The notes below the pieces were generated by a model. It saw nothing but the letters and a program-made list of their open reading frames with translations, did no database searches and was not told the origin of the DNA. This document shows, piece after piece, positions 35,830-49,300 of a DNA stretch of 64,000 bases. Position numbers and translations under genes: made by a program. The first letter of the stretch is position 1, and the number at the start of each line of letters is the position of its first letter. The stretch spans positions 68,943,527 through 69,007,526 of the forward strand of contig CM067344.1 in assembly GCA_034190875.2 (NCBI GenBank). The letters are read 5' to 3'. This DNA comes from Urechis unicinctus. Lineage: Eukaryota > Annelida > Polychaeta > Xenopneusta > Urechidae.

Positions 35830-36215
35830 AGCGGAGTGGAGGATGGTGGAGGGGTTGGGTAGAGTGGAGTGGGATGGAGTGGTAGTGTGGTGTGGAGTGG
35901 GATGGAGGGGTTGGGTGGTGTGGAGGGGTTGGGAAGAGTGGAGTGGGTGGAGGGGTTGGGTGGTGTGGAGTGGGATGGAGGGGTTGGGTGGTGTGGAGTG
36001 GTGTGGAGGGGTTGAGTGGTGTGGAGTGGTGTGGTGTGGAGGGGTTGGGTGGTATGGAGTGGTGTGGAGGGGTTGGGTGGTGTGGAGTGGTGTGGAGGGG
36101 TTGGGTTGTGTGGATTGGTGTGGAGGGGTTGGGTTGTGTGGAGTGGTGTGGAGGGGTTGGGTGGTGTGGAGTGGGGGTTGGGTGGTGTGGGTGGGTGGCG
36201 GAGGATGGTTGAGGA
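35830..36215 (+). repeat. G-rich ~28-bp minisatellite
   Basis: Imperfect copies of a unit like GGTGTGGAGGGGTTGGGTGG plus TGTGGAGT. Runs of GG, GGG and GGGG at short intervals make the plus strand G-quadruplex-prone. Long Trp/Gly/Val and Pro/Thr/His frames here are repeat artefacts. It shares a GGGTTGGGTGGTGTGGAG core with the 44.2-kb array. Confidence 0.9.
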
Positions 36216-37205
36216 GGAGCGGTTGGCCGCGTGGGCCGGGGAAAGCGGAGGCACTCTCCCGGAGTCGATTATCGTAACGGAGATTGCGCTGCGGACTCGC
36301 GTCGTGACATCAGCAGTGTGTTGTAGGTAAACAATTGTAGATATGTATATATGCCCCGGACAAAATGTCACAAACCACAAAACAAATTAAGTTATCCTCA
36401 TGACGGTGATATGTCCCAGCTATCATGCTGGGTATATTTGTACCAAGTCCCCAGACAGGTGACAACTTAATTTTTCTACTTAGTTGAATGGGAAAGCGCC
36501 CCAAAGAGACCCAGACTAGATAGTACGATAATTGGCTCTCATTATCCGCCATAGTTACATTTCTAAGTATATTTGTTTCATTTCTTTAGTATGCATATTC
36601 TGTTGTTCTATTTCGGCTTTTCCCCCAATTTGCTGAGCCTTCGTATACGTCCCTGGGTGCGTGTTGTACCACCCGCATCGTTGTCTGTCGTATACAACTA
36701 TGTGAACGTTCATTAATCGTCTGGCTTGGTCGGCCGAGCAACTGGGTCAGCGAGGGGGCTGCATATTTTTTAATATGACTACACGCAGTGGGATGAACGT
36801 TATATATGTATATCTGGCGCGGGTCATAATTTTTTTGGCTCTGTTTGCTCGGTTGGGTTGTTATTTTGAGAAGAGGAGGATTTTAAAAAAAAGTCGATCC
36901 ATCGAATTCCTGGTACCCGGCATTCTCCAGCAGGTACATCATATACGTTGCCTTACTGCGACCATTACATGGATGGAGGGGTAGGTTGCAGTGGTGTCAA
37001 ATTAGCGGCACTAATTAGCATAATTTTGTACAGGTAGCGTCAGAGGTTCCATGTAATTTGTCAGCCTTTCAGCACCACGATGGAAGCATAGTTTTCATTG
37101 GGTTGAACAACGCAAACGAGCGTTTCTGCTGTATCTTGCTTTCACGCTGGTCAGTTTTTAGTCTGGAACGCTACACAGAGTGCATTGGTTTTTGATGAGT
37201 CTACT
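36216..37205. other. Intergenic, no gene seen
   Basis: No motif or exon structure recognised. Confidence 0.5.
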
Positions 37206-37207
37206 CA

Positions 37208-37263
37208 GAAGAAGAAGAAGAAGAAGAAGAAGAAGAAGAAGAAGAAGAAGAAGAGGAGGAGGA

Positions 37264-37330
<67 letters not shown>
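37208..37330 (+). repeat. (AAG)n then (ATG)n compound microsatellite
   Basis: About 45 bp of AAG, a short GAGGAG link, then about 65 bp of ATG repeats. Confidence 0.97.
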
Positions 37331-39210
37331 ATAATGAAGATGTATTGCCCTAACATCACCAACAGCTGCAATAGGTAGGGTGTATTTGAAGCTGAAAACA
37401 GAACTCAATCGCCTGCGAATAAATCTTCGTAAGGCGATATTACCCTGGTGATATCGTTGCAATCTGAAGGAAGAATGATCAGATTGAGGATTCTTTGAAC
37501 CACACTGACCATAGCGTAAGGTCGGTTAATTATATCTGTGCTACAATCTAGGTCGAGTTGGAACGCCTGCTACCTGTTATGTGCTCCAATTACAGCAACT
37601 ACACTATTAAACCATAAGCACTTTGATTATATGTCGATCTGCTGGAGACCCCAGCGCGTCGACAACAGACTCAATGAGCAATTTCACGGGTAAATGTCCG
37701 TAGATTGGTGGTGGTCGACGTTTGTGAGAGTTGTGACTGATTAGAATACACAACACATGTCATATATTTCATTAAGATTTTTCACAGTGAAACGTATATA
37801 TCCCCCAAGTGAATGCCATTTGATCATTCCAAGTATGAAATGATGACCCAATTTCAGACGAGGAGCTAGTTTACGATATGTTAAATCATCTCGTAACATT
37901 ATTTCCCAAAGGCTTTTGTCGCATTGCACGTTATGTTTAACACCGAATCAACACCGATACGTCTAATATGTAAAAATTCACGATTTCTCTTATATGCATT
38001 GGTCCTTTTCCAACTGTCCAAAATGCGTCCTTACAATCATTATGACTCGCGCATTTATTCGGTCATAACGCTGGTCATGACGGTCGACTTGGTGTTGCAA
38101 TATTAGCAAAGAGCTTATAACCTCGTTTAGATGGCTCACTTCCGCTGGCGTCCGAGAAAATATTTGAACACGCCACTTGTGAGCAGCGTGATGCTTTGTC
38201 ACAGCGTCTCTTAAAATCTTCTGATTAATTCGAGGGCGTTATCGCCTCGACCAATCAGAAGTCTCATGTGCTATTGTGGATTTCGCGGTAGCGCCATCTG
38301 AAAAAAGGTGTGTGCTTCGATCACGTGCATACTCACTGCATAGCTAGTGTGAGCGAACCCTCTTAGCGTTACTATAAGATTTGATTTGTGACTGTTCTGT
38401 TAACGTTCGTGTCCGACAAAACAGCATCTGAAGTTCCAGGGATCATCTTCTATGTTCCTTGTATCATCCTACCATATGCACGAGACCAAATGTTTTAACT
38501 CATGACGCAAATGCTATGGTTAAGGGCCGTGTTAAGGGCCAAAATCCCAGAATCAGCACATGTGGTCTCTCGATGAAAAGATAAAGACGACTCTTTCAAT
38601 GATTCTGTTTGGTTGTACAATATAATTGTGCCGCGTTAAACACGAGACGCGATGCTACGTTCGCCAATGGATACATTTATTTGTGTTCCCAGCTTGTGTA
38701 GCATTGTTCCTCGTCCCTGTTCTTGCGCATACTCTGACCACACTGCCAATGAATCGATCAATTAGCGAATCGATTCTTACAGCAATCAATCTGTCATTGC
38801 CTTCTCCCAAAGCCGCTTCAGACGGTATTGCGTCATTATTCATAGGAAGTTTGTCTACGTAATCACTTCACTTCATAACAGACGGCTGCCTATTAGCAGC
38901 TCCCTGTCCCATTCCCAGCTCACACTCCAATCATTCAATTATTTCATCGTCTGGTCGACGTGATCACGTGAATCGCCACCAGCACCGACATTGTGCCTAA
39001 TTCGGATACAGTTTATTGTTTGTCCCCCTGTTGTGATGTGTGTGTTGAGGGATGTGGAGGGTGGTGTTGTTAAAAAAAGAAATAGCTGATTCTGATGAAA
39101 GCTAAATCTGAATCACGCCCGTGAAATAAGACCATCAGTGTTAATTTGTAATAACAAGAAAACATACATGGCGTTTTCCGTTGTTCAGCCGTAGGTCATT
39201 AGTATTTACC
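37331..39210. other. Intergenic, no gene seen
   Basis: Only a dispersed-repeat copy (38170-38270) is recognised. Short open frames lack motifs. Confidence 0.5.
38170..38270 (+). repeat. Dispersed repeat copy, also at 2045
   Basis: Same-orientation partner of 2045-2150, with CCAATCAGAAGTC and the TTGTCACAGCGTCTCTTAAA block. A GGTAGCGCCATCTG block follows at 38287; a similar GGTAGCGCCACCT occurs at 2648. Confidence 0.5.
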
Positions 39211-39960
<750 letters not shown>

Positions 39961-39964
39961 TACT

Positions 39965-40530
39965 TAAGCTTGACTCATTCTCATCCCAAGCCACGGGGTT
40001 TGCCATCTCGCTTGACTCATTCTCATTCCAAGCCACGGTGTTTGCCATCTCGCTTGACTCATTCTCATTCCAAGCCACGGTGTTTGCCATCTCGCTTGAC
40101 TCATTCTCATCCCAAGCCACGGGGTTTGCCATCTCGCTTGACTCATTCTCATCCCAAGCCACGGGGTTTGCCATCTCGCTTGACTCATTCTCATTCCAAG
40201 CCACGGTGTTTGCCATCTTGCTGACTTATTATTTTCATTCCAAGCCACGGTTTTTCGCCATTTCGCTTGGCTCTGTAGAATTCTGAGCCGTGGTGTTTGC
40301 CATCTCGCTTGACTCTGTACCATTCAGAGCCACGGTGTTTGCCATTTCGCTTGACTTATTTTCATTCCAAGCCACGGTGTTTGCCATCTCGCTTGACTTA
40401 TTTTCATTCCAAGCCACGGTGTTTGCCATCTCGCTTGACTCATTCTCATCCCAAGCCACGGGGTTTGCCATTTCGCTTGACTCTGTACCATTCTGAGCCA
40501 CGGTGTTTGCCATCTCGCATGACTCTTTGC
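39965..40530. repeat. 42-bp minisatellite, open in several frames
   Basis: About 13 copies of a 42-bp unit around CCAAGCCACGGTGTTTGCCA and CTCGCTTGACTC. Variants alternate CATTCCAAGCCACGGTG and CATCCCAAGCCACGGGG; some copies have GTACCATTCTGAGCC. Because 42 is divisible by three and the unit lacks stops in several frames, both strands stay open; on the minus strand it reads MANTVAWNENESSE per 14 residues. One copy near 40225-40260 carries indels that break that frame. No flanking exon or promoter supports translation, so it is annotated as DNA repeat. Confidence 0.9.
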
Positions 40531-41470
40531 TGAGCGGCATTCATCTGGACCCGACGCTGTAGCCTCCGTTGCTACGCGTCATCTAGGCTCACCCCCGTTT
40601 CATTCCGCGATATGCAATAAAGCTCGCTCCTGTTTTAGCGGATCCATCTGTGATATACTGGTAACTCTATGTAAGCTTTGTAAACCTTCTAAAACTAGTG
40701 CAAGGGCCATACCGACAATACAATATTGACCATAAATCCTCGATTAGCATCCCACGCGCAATAGAATTCCTCCCCGAAACAATGTGTCATATTCTAATGT
40801 GAACCTACTGACCCATGAACAGGGACGATGTCGGTGACTGTAACCCATACACACCTAAGTAAGGGGATAAGAGAAATAAACCCCAGCCAATAGGCCCAAG
40901 TCGGGAGTGCGTATGTAAAAGGCAGTCTCCATTGGTTCCCCGTCTTTCATCAACATCAAAGGCTTGGCTTGGTACAACGCCATTGGCTGTCCAGCATTAT
41001 CCCTGTACAATACAGCACCGCTTCAAATAAATGGAAACCGTTACTTTTATGGCAATTCTCAGCCATAATAACTTGAATCTAAGAAGAAGTTTATTATCTA
41101 TGGAATGTGCTTCACCTTTTGAGATGACCCCAACGGATTGGGAAATTTCTGGGTGCCGTCGGTAGTGGTCAGTGGACGGGTTAGGGTCGGTAATGGGCGG
41201 ATTTGACGCATCACAAGGCCGGCTCTGTTGGTCTTATATTGCCTGCATTAGCAGGTTTGTGTAGATGAGCGCCATAAATGATAAATACTGCTGCTGTGTG
41301 AGTTAGTAACGCCATGTTATACGTGCGTAGGCGACGCCTCGTATATACACTAAGTGATCACAGGGCCATTACCTGATAACTTCCAGCCTGACTGTCCTGA
41401 CTGGATAACCTCATGGAGCGTACTCGAAACAGGAGGGGTATGTGGATGCGTACTGACTACTGATACATAT
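40531..41470. other. Intergenic, no gene seen
   Basis: No motif recognised. Confidence 0.5.
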
Positions 41471-41935
41471 GATAGATATAAATAGGAGAGATTAGAGGAG
41501 ATATAGAGATAGAGAGATAACCTCAGAGAGAGCGTACTCGAAACAGGAGGGGTATGAGTATAGCGTAGAGAGAGAGAGAGAGAGATACTGTAGAGATATG
41601 ATATTATCTCTAGATAGAGATATAGAGAGATATATATATATATATAGAGAGATATATATATCTAGAGAGAGATATATATATATACTATATCTATATATCT
41701 ATATATCTAGATATAGATATATATATATATAATAGATCTCTATCTATATATCCCTATATCTCTCTATATATCTCTATATATCTCTATATATATATATATC
41801 TATATATATCTATATCTCTATCTCTATATATCTATATATATATATCTCTCTCTCTGCCAAACTTATCTCTTCTGGCTCATACTCTTGGATGTAGCTCCTC
41901 TCTCTCTCTGTTCTCTCTCTCTCTCTCTCTGCGTC
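41470..41935. repeat. GATA/TA/TC low-complexity tract
   Basis: A mixed tract that starts GATAGATATAAATAGGAGAG, passes through GA and TA runs, and ends in TC runs, so the first part is roughly the reverse complement of the last. It has strong hairpin potential. A 29-bp block around AGCGTACTCGAAACAGGAGG occurs twice (41417 and 41531). Confidence 0.85.
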
Positions 41936-42104
41936 GAAATCAATCTCCTCTAAATAAAACTTGCTGTTGTCAAAATCCTTAGTATTTGCGACATTCTCTC
42001 ATTAAAGTCGAGATACGAAGTATGCCGCCATGTTGAAGTTGAGGATTGTCTTGCGGCCAGCCACATCTAAATACCCCAGACCATTCAGTAATCATCATCT
42101 GAGC

Positions 42105-42280
42105 CACAGGCGTTCGGTTCTCGATCCTTAGCTTTCGAGCGCCAAGCCCCCTCCGAGCGCTGAGTCGCTATCTATATATAACCATATTGGTATATAATTA
42201 TTGTTATATATAGATAGCGGCTCGGCGCTCTGAACCGGCTCGGCGCTCGGAAGCATGCCATTGGGAACCGAGCGCCTGTG
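42105..42280. mobile_element. 176-bp palindromic MITE-like element
   Basis: The ends CACAGGCGTTCGG and CCGAGCGCCTGTG are inverted repeats with one mismatch. In the middle, CGCTATCTATATATAAC (42166-42182) and GTTATATATAGATAGCG (42203-42219) are exact reverse complements around a 20-bp loop. Repeats of CGGCTCGGCGCTC lie between. A second, truncated copy is at 46204. Confidence 0.75.
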
Positions 42281-42282
42281 AT

Positions 42283-43345
42283 CTAGGCGTATTGCCTCAC
42301 TGAATTACAGGCCGCACATTCCTTGTCTCTCTAGCTTCCATGGCCTCTTACAGTAACAGCTAAAGACCGGCTACAGCCCCATATTTGGAACGAAGTTGCC
42401 TTGCATACTGCCTGGCAACCGCTCCTTGGAAATCAAAAGTTTTAAGATTTTTAGTCGCTGCGCGGCGCTGTGGTCTATGAAAATCGACCCATCGCTATTA
42501 TTGTTACAAATGTCAATATGTGCAAACATGAGCAGTTATTAATTCAATCAAAACCTATCGACGTTATCGAAAATATTGTACATGGAATCTTAATCCGAAC
42601 CTTCAAGGCTTGATATGTCACTTGAGAATTTGGCCTTGTCTACGTGAGTCTGACCGTATGATTTAGGACTATATTTCTGGAACACAATCAACTTGATCTT
42701 TTGAAACGGCCATTTTATTTCACACGATAAAGTTCATATTCATTAACCGTATTCTTGGAAATCTGCCTCCTTCCACCAAATGTAACCCGAGAAAGTAATA
42801 AGTTGACACTCACTAGCAGCTTCTCTGTAGCGTTTCCCATTATGATGATGATGCTACTGCGCTACTAACTCATCCCATGTATGACTGCTACGAAAACCAC
42901 ATTCATATGTAAGGATATTGATATTAATTTATGTAGCGCATCCGTCTCAGTCCTTTGTTCCACAGTCAATCCGAATGAACGAAGTGTTCCTAGTTTGTGA
43001 CAATGATTGATTCTAATATATATTTACGAGACTTACTTATTTATATATGCTATGCATGCACTATGTTTCAATGCACGTCTATTGCCTCACCTGTGTACCA
43101 TAATTCCTTATTTTGGGCGAATAAATTACCCTATCCTATTAAAAATCAGGTGTTAGCAGGTAAGCTCAGCCGCCTGCTCCGCGGTTTTGTGCCAAGTCCA
43201 CCGGCACGTCTAAGCGTCTTATAATAAATAGCTGCTGAACGGACCTGCTGCGTCCACTGTCCATTATTTCCTCTGTACTTTTTGCTAAAAGACTGTTGGG
43301 AACCAGCTGATATCCAGAGATGCCAGGTGTATCAGTAGAGTGCGA
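42283..43345. other. Intergenic, no gene seen
   Basis: No motif or exon structure recognised. Confidence 0.5.
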
Positions 43346-43352
43346 GGCTGGG

Positions 43353-43512
43353 TGTGTGTGTGTGTGTGTGTGTGTCTGTGTGCGCGCGTGTGTGTATGAA
43401 TGTGTGTGTGCGTGTGTGTGTATGTGTGCGTGTGTGTGTTTGTGGGTGTATGTGTGCGTATGTGCGTATGCGTGCGTGTGTGTGTTTGTGGCTGTATGTG
43501 TGTGGGTGGGGT
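43353..43512 (+). repeat. Interrupted (TG)n microsatellite
   Basis: TG repeats with CG, TA and GG interruptions. Apparent Cys/Val and Thr/His frames are artefacts. Confidence 0.95.
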
Positions 43513-44195
43513 GGTCAAGGTGGGGTGCTCATAAGGGTAGTGGGTAAAACCAAAGAGGTTTGCACTCAAGAGCGCGCCTGTCTGTGTACAGCCTTGTGAA
43601 CTAGCTGGCTAGTATTGATTGCGTAATGTCGTCGGCAAGGTCATCTATATTCATTGAAAATAGCCCCGCGCCATCTACAACATCCATTGCATCCCTCTCT
43701 TAGCAACTCCTACGTGGACTTGTCCTCAGTTTTCGTACATCGCAGCAAATTGGAAAAGTCCTAGCTGCATGATCATGTTACGATTGGTGCCCTTTCTTGC
43801 TCACCTATTGGCCCCGTTTTATTCCACAATATTTGCTTGTGTATCACAACTACACAACCTGGACGCTTCAGATTTCCTTGAGGAGTGCGACTGGGTCATA
43901 ATATGAATAACAGCTGCTGCCCAGAGAGGGTTCTCTACCCACCAATTCGATGACAAATGATCTTCATATTTAATGTACACTTGGTGAAGTCTAAAACATC
44001 TGTGACAGTTGATGTGGACGAAGTCTATGGGGGCTAATTACATATTGTTAATGGCGGCTCTTCTGGCTCCAGTCCAGTGGCCGATTATGGACCGCCTCGC
44101 CGTGCTGCTATGAGTGGTCGTAGATACGGCGACTCTCATAATGCTAAACACGCTACGACAGTACAAGACAAATGCAATGATATAAGAGGGCTGTT
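43513..44195. other. Intergenic, no gene seen
   Basis: No motif recognised. Confidence 0.5.
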
Positions 44196-44655
44196 TGGGT
44201 GGGGTGGAGGGTGTGGGGGTAGGTGGTAGGGGTGGGTTGGGTGGTGTGGAGGGTGTGGGGATAGGTGGTAGGGGGTGGGTTGGGTGTTGTGGAGGGTGTG
44301 GGGGTATGCGGTAGGGGTGGGTTGGGTGGGGTGGAGGGTGTGGGGGTAGGCGGTAGGGGTGGGTTGGGTGGTGTGGAGGGTGTGGGGGTAGGCGGTAGTG
44401 GTGGGTTGGGTGGGGTGGAGGGTGTGGGGGTAGGTGGTAGGGGTGGGTTGGGTGGTGTGGAGGGTGTGGGGGGGGGGGGTTGGGTGGTGGGGTGGGGTGG
44501 AGGGTGTGGGGGTAGGCGGTAGGGGTGGGTTTGGTGGGGTGGAGGATGTGGGGGTAGGTGGTAGGGGTGGGTTGGGTTGTGTGGATGGTGTGAGGGTAGG
44601 CGGTAGGGGTGGGTTGGGTGGTGTGGAGGGTGTGGGGTGGGTGGTGTGGGTGGGT
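44196..44655 (+). repeat. G-rich ~42-bp minisatellite
   Basis: About 11 copies with starts near 44248, 44291, 44333 and 44375, that is 42-43 bp apart. The unit contains GGAGGGTGTGGGGGTAGG and GGTAGGGGTGGGTTGGGTGG. It is strongly G-quadruplex-prone on the plus strand. The 176-codon Pro/Thr minus-strand frame is an artefact of the repeat. Confidence 0.93.
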
Positions 44656-46200
44656 TACAGAATAAGAGAGTGATCAGTTCCAACCTATCATCCTCGTGGA
44701 GAACTAACGCATGCTTTTGTTGTGCTTGCTTATAAGCGTCCTTACGTATTTGACCTCGTCTGTTTGTGTGCGCGTATGTTTGTGTGCGCGTATGTTTGTG
44801 TATACCTGTGTTGTATACCTGTGCTTAAATGTGGCATCATATCGCCTTGTCTCTAGCTGCTCGCTTTGTGTCTGTCTCTGTTCTTGCTCCTCTTCTTCTA
44901 TCGTCCTGTATGTGCAAGCATGCTTGTGTATTTGTGTTGAATCCTACTTGTATACAAATGCCTAGATATTTGTGTATTCCTGTGCCTCTGTAGACCTGAG
45001 TCAGTGTATTCGTTTTCATGCGTATATATGTTCCTGAGTATGTGCTGTGCCTGTCTTCGTTTCCCTGGATGTGATGTGCCTGTCTAGTCGTGAGCCTGTC
45101 TGTGTTTCTCTGTGTGTGCTGTGCCTGATGTCAAGTCGTGTGCCAGTCTGTGTTTCTCTGTGTGTGCTGTGCCTGTCAAGTCGCTTTATTTGTATCCACA
45201 TGTTTGCCCGTTTCAGCAACAAAGTACGTGACCAGTCCGCTCATTATGAATGATTATGGCTTCGACTATTTTCTTTTTGCGCTCAGATATGCACCAAGAT
45301 CATTGCCTTGTCAGAGCATTTTTGTTTTGTGTAAGAGAGATGTGCGCAGTTTTGTCGCGCTACGTGGGGGCCACACGCCCTACTTGTGTGATTAGTTGCA
45401 TATACATACTGCAGACAGCGAAGCAGACTGGACTGCCCTCTCGTTCTATTGCACCATTCAATGATGGCGCATTTTCGTTAGAGCGCCACTTATAGCGCCT
45501 CGTTTTGGCCTGGGATAAAAACGGCGCGGTTTCGTTTGACGTCATCTCCATAATGGCGCGTCATCTGGCGTTATCATCAATAGCTATATATATATCTCGC
45601 CCCGCTACGATTGACAGTAATTGTGATGTGCCGTGTAAATGGCTGATGTTATTGCTATTTTGCGACGTCCTTCTCGTACTTGTATTGGGATAATGATGAT
45701 GAATATTTCATACACTTCCTTTCTAAAGTGTCATCGACCAAGTAAGCAATGTGTCTAAAGCATTGGGAGGGACCATGGTCTGGAAGAGCCCTGATGGGTG
45801 ATTCTTAATGAGCAAATCTAATCGATTAAACTCAAATTGGTGAATATTTATATTCATTTCCAATGCTAACTATCGATTTGTATCACAGTCTACGTTATAA
45901 ATATCTGTATGTCATGGCCACTTGGATCGGTGGATCTGTGGATAGCGAGTGTTGATGCCCCTTCTCCCCCGTGTATGGTGAAGTGTCGAACCAAAACCCA
46001 AGTTGTGTTCGAGTTGGGAAGAAATATGATCCTTTTCGTCGACTTGTTGATTGCGAGGTTTTTATTGTTGCGTGAGATGGCCTGCTGTTGGCTTGAATGA
46101 CAGGTCTTCAATCAAAGTCCACATATAATCGTTATGGTCAGGAAGGACGCAAGTTATTTAAGTTGATAGCTTCTTTACAAGTGCTGTACACATGGCCTAA
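44656..46200. other. Intergenic, low-copy repeats only
   Basis: No gene recognised. Around 45060-45185 a ~48-bp segment ending CTGTGTTTCTCTGTGTGTGC is present about 2.5 times. Confidence 0.5.
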
Positions 46201-46203
46201 TTG

Positions 46204-46265
46204 CCACAGGCGTTCAATAAATTAGTTATATATATATAGCGGGTTGGCGCTCGGAGGCTTTGCAA
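46204..46265. mobile_element. Truncated copy of the 42.1-kb MITE
   Basis: Begins CCACAGGCGTTC as at 42104 and then skips to TATATATATAGCGGGTTGGCGC, matching the right half. The interior palindrome is deleted. Confidence 0.55.
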
Positions 46266-46301
46266 CGGAACCCAGCAAATTTATACATTGTTATTCTTAC
46301 A

Positions 46302-46391
46302 CACGGGCACTCGAGTCATATAACGCCCCTCCTCTCTGGCTTCCAATGTATAAGAACTGACGAGGGGCGTTTAATGACACGAGTGCTTGTG
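46302..46391. repeat. 90-bp foldback (30-bp arms)
   Basis: The left arm (46302-46331) and the right arm (46362-46391) are inverted repeats: CACGGGCACTCGAGTCAT and ATGACACGAGTGCTTGTG, then ACGCCCCTC and GAGGGGCGT. The loop is about 30 bp. It looks like a foldback element or a short hairpin MITE. Confidence 0.75.
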
Positions 46392-49300
46392 TTGTGCGTG
46401 TTGGGGGGTGAAGGGGGATGGGGTTGGTGGTGGCGGTGATGAGAGGAGGCGGGGACAGTTGCGGTGGTACTGACCTCCATGCCCCCCCCCCACCCCCACC
46501 ACCCACACACAAGTATGTAGTAGATCCAGTCGTACCCGCTCATGCCCAGTATATACAAAGTTTCAATTGATATTCTTGTGCACTACTGCGTCTTTACCGG
46601 CGCTCAAAGCTGTGGTAGGAAACCTTACTATCACTGATAACAGAGTCTTTGCATCTAACGATAACCCTTCTTATAAGAGCATCCCTCACACCAGATAACC
46701 TGACGTGTGTACTGGGTAGGTTAGATAACGCTACCAAGAATAACTCGTCGCCGCTGTTGCAATCCTGCTGCCCAGGATCCATAATCAACCGCACGACCTT
46801 CAGGCGTCAATACAGATCCGCGGCAACGATTTGATGCCGACTGGTGCATCTACTCAACTTCTACTCATCGCATCAACAATAATGGGCAGGTGAAGAGAGC
46901 CGGGAGTCCGCTTGTTAGCGCGGTACCTGGCCCTGGGCTGTCACACAGTTGGGGCCTATAGGGACCACCATATCTCTTTATTTACAATCAATAAACAACG
47001 ATAGCTGCAGTGACGTCAGCTGCATGCCTGTAGCGCATCCATACTGATAAACTGACCTGTGCGGTTCTTCAAATGACAAATTACTCCCTCCTCGTCGTGG
47101 GGGGTAAGTTTTTTTATGTAGTTTTTCAACGACGCATTGAGGTTTTTGGGTGTGGTGTGAATGCTGTGATTTTGAGGGATTACCATATCAAGGCGCATTT
47201 GGTAGAGTTGCACCAATGGTTGTTGTGTTCGAGGCCAGGTCCCGATAAATCTTTTCTCAGCGCCATTCGAGCCTAGATCAACGTTGTCTATTTTGTACTT
47301 AAAGGGAGAAAAAATATATTCCATCCCTAAACACTACCTATGAATCTTAAAACCTCGTCTTTCATTCATTGCGTCACACTGCCTTTGACGAATGAAATAT
47401 CTGAGTTCGCACATACCGACATCGTCGGTAAGTGGAGGCTCTGCGTTGGAAGGTGGTCACTCTAAGCTATCCGCTAACCCTTACATTTCAGTGCTTCGAT
47501 ATCGTTATCCCACAATCACCAAAACATTAGTTTGTTGTGTTTTCCTTTTAGATATCCTTCGTGGCATTAACTTATGCGGCACAAATCTATCCTTGTTGCC
47601 TAGTGGCTCCGCCCCTATGCTGGGACAAGTGTACAGAAGATGTTGGCTAATCTCTGCCCGGTCAGTTACTGGATAGTGTACCGGATCCCCACCAACACCT
47701 GTCTGATACGTCAGTGTAGCAAAGGGCCGACCATCTAACTTGGCAACTTGGATGAGAAGAAGCGCGATGAATCTTGTTTATTAACTCCGTCCGCCACCCG
47801 ATAGGCCTCCCCACAAGTGGCCTACTAGTACTAGTGACGTCTTAGTATCACAGGTCAGTTATAAGACTTCAGGTGGTCGCGTAAAGCTTGACGCTGCCAG
47901 ACGGATAGGACAAAGCGTACAATCAGTAAGTATATCTCCACCTCTACAAATCAGCCGTTCTTCTAAGAAATACTGCATACATATATGTTAATATATCTGG
48001 ATCGGCCAACTTCTATGGCGCCTATCTAAATAGCATATGCGAACGTCTTCCTCACACGTAAACCATCTGGCCGGCCAGTCCGACCCCTAACCGCGTCTCC
48101 TGACGTCACCAATCATCGCGGCTCAACTCGATCCTGAACGCTATGCTAACATAGCTGAGGCAGCCCTCCTTCGTCGTTTTCATAAAAAATCCGCCATTGG
48201 TCGCAGTACGCTCTACGGCTAAGTTGAGCGTAAGCCGCACTACAAGCGATGTAAGCTGTATCTCCATTCGTTTACTACTAACAGCACTTAGTCAGCTCTT
48301 TTATTTCAATCTACGGCGGACGTTAGTCTGACCGCTGTAATGGCACCGTAATTGCCGCTTCCCTGGGAGATCAGGTGCCTCACGAAGTTAGTGGTGTGGT
48401 TGACTGTCGAAGAAAGCCTTTGATAAGTGATTCCACATCGTTTCGTTAAGAGGCCGACGTCAACTGCGGTTTTATTTTAGCTTAGCAATTGACACTTGTA
48501 ACCTCCACAGTGGAGCAAACGAAACAGGACTCCATCCATTACCATTCCGATCACATCTGTCCTCTCCTTAAATTCAATCAATTTTTCTAAAAAAAACCCC
48601 CTCATCAACAGCCACTACAACATCAACAACAGCCACTGTATTAGTATCAATAGAAGCGCGCTGGTGACAAACCACTATTGTATTCAAGATGGACACATAT
48701 TGCCTTGTTTATATTTTTGATATAAAGCAGTTCACCGTCAAACCAAATATTTTATTCACCCGCGTCTTAAGTTCCTGATGTGTTCATTGGTTTACGTCTT
48801 TTTCTACCTCCAGTTTCGCTCGCCTTTCATTCACCCTTGGGTGAACCATTCACCAGTTTAAGAAGCTCTGATGTAAAAAGCCTGGCTGAAGTGTGCATAG
48901 TGTAGTGGCTGTGATCGAACACCGATAGATATATCGAGACAACTCTTCACATGACGTCAATGGAATCTATTAATAGATGCACTGAATAAACTCATGCTTG
49001 ATCACCCGGGGCTCGTGTCTTTGGCCGGTACCAGGGTTAATGACATAGCCTTCTCACGTTAGCTTATTTCCATTTGGGAGTCTTTGTTTTCCACTCATTA
49101 AAATCATGAGCACAAGAAGTGGAGAAACTACGGGCCTTTAATGTGCGAGCACAAAGCAACAGCAAAGCATACAGTTACATTATTGACGAGAACACAGGTA
49201 AGGATATTTGTGATATGATATGCTCAAAATATGAGTAAAAGCAAAGGAAAAGCAAATACATTATATATAGTGATGTAACAATAATATGTATTCATAATAA

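Noticed and set aside
41160-41190. Telomere-like GGGTTAGGG
   Set aside because: Single occurrences only; no tandem TTAGGG array is present in the window.
44153-44683. 176-codon proline-rich frame on the minus strand
   Set aside because: It lies wholly within the G-rich 42-bp minisatellite and its immediate edges; composition is dictated by the repeat.
46594-46794. 66-codon minus-strand frame (MRLIMDPGQQDC start)
   Set aside because: Short, no recognised motif and no gene context.
47016-47324. 102-codon minus-strand frame that looks moderately protein-like
   Set aside because: No motif, splice partner, poly(A) signal or family recognised; a homology search would be decisive.
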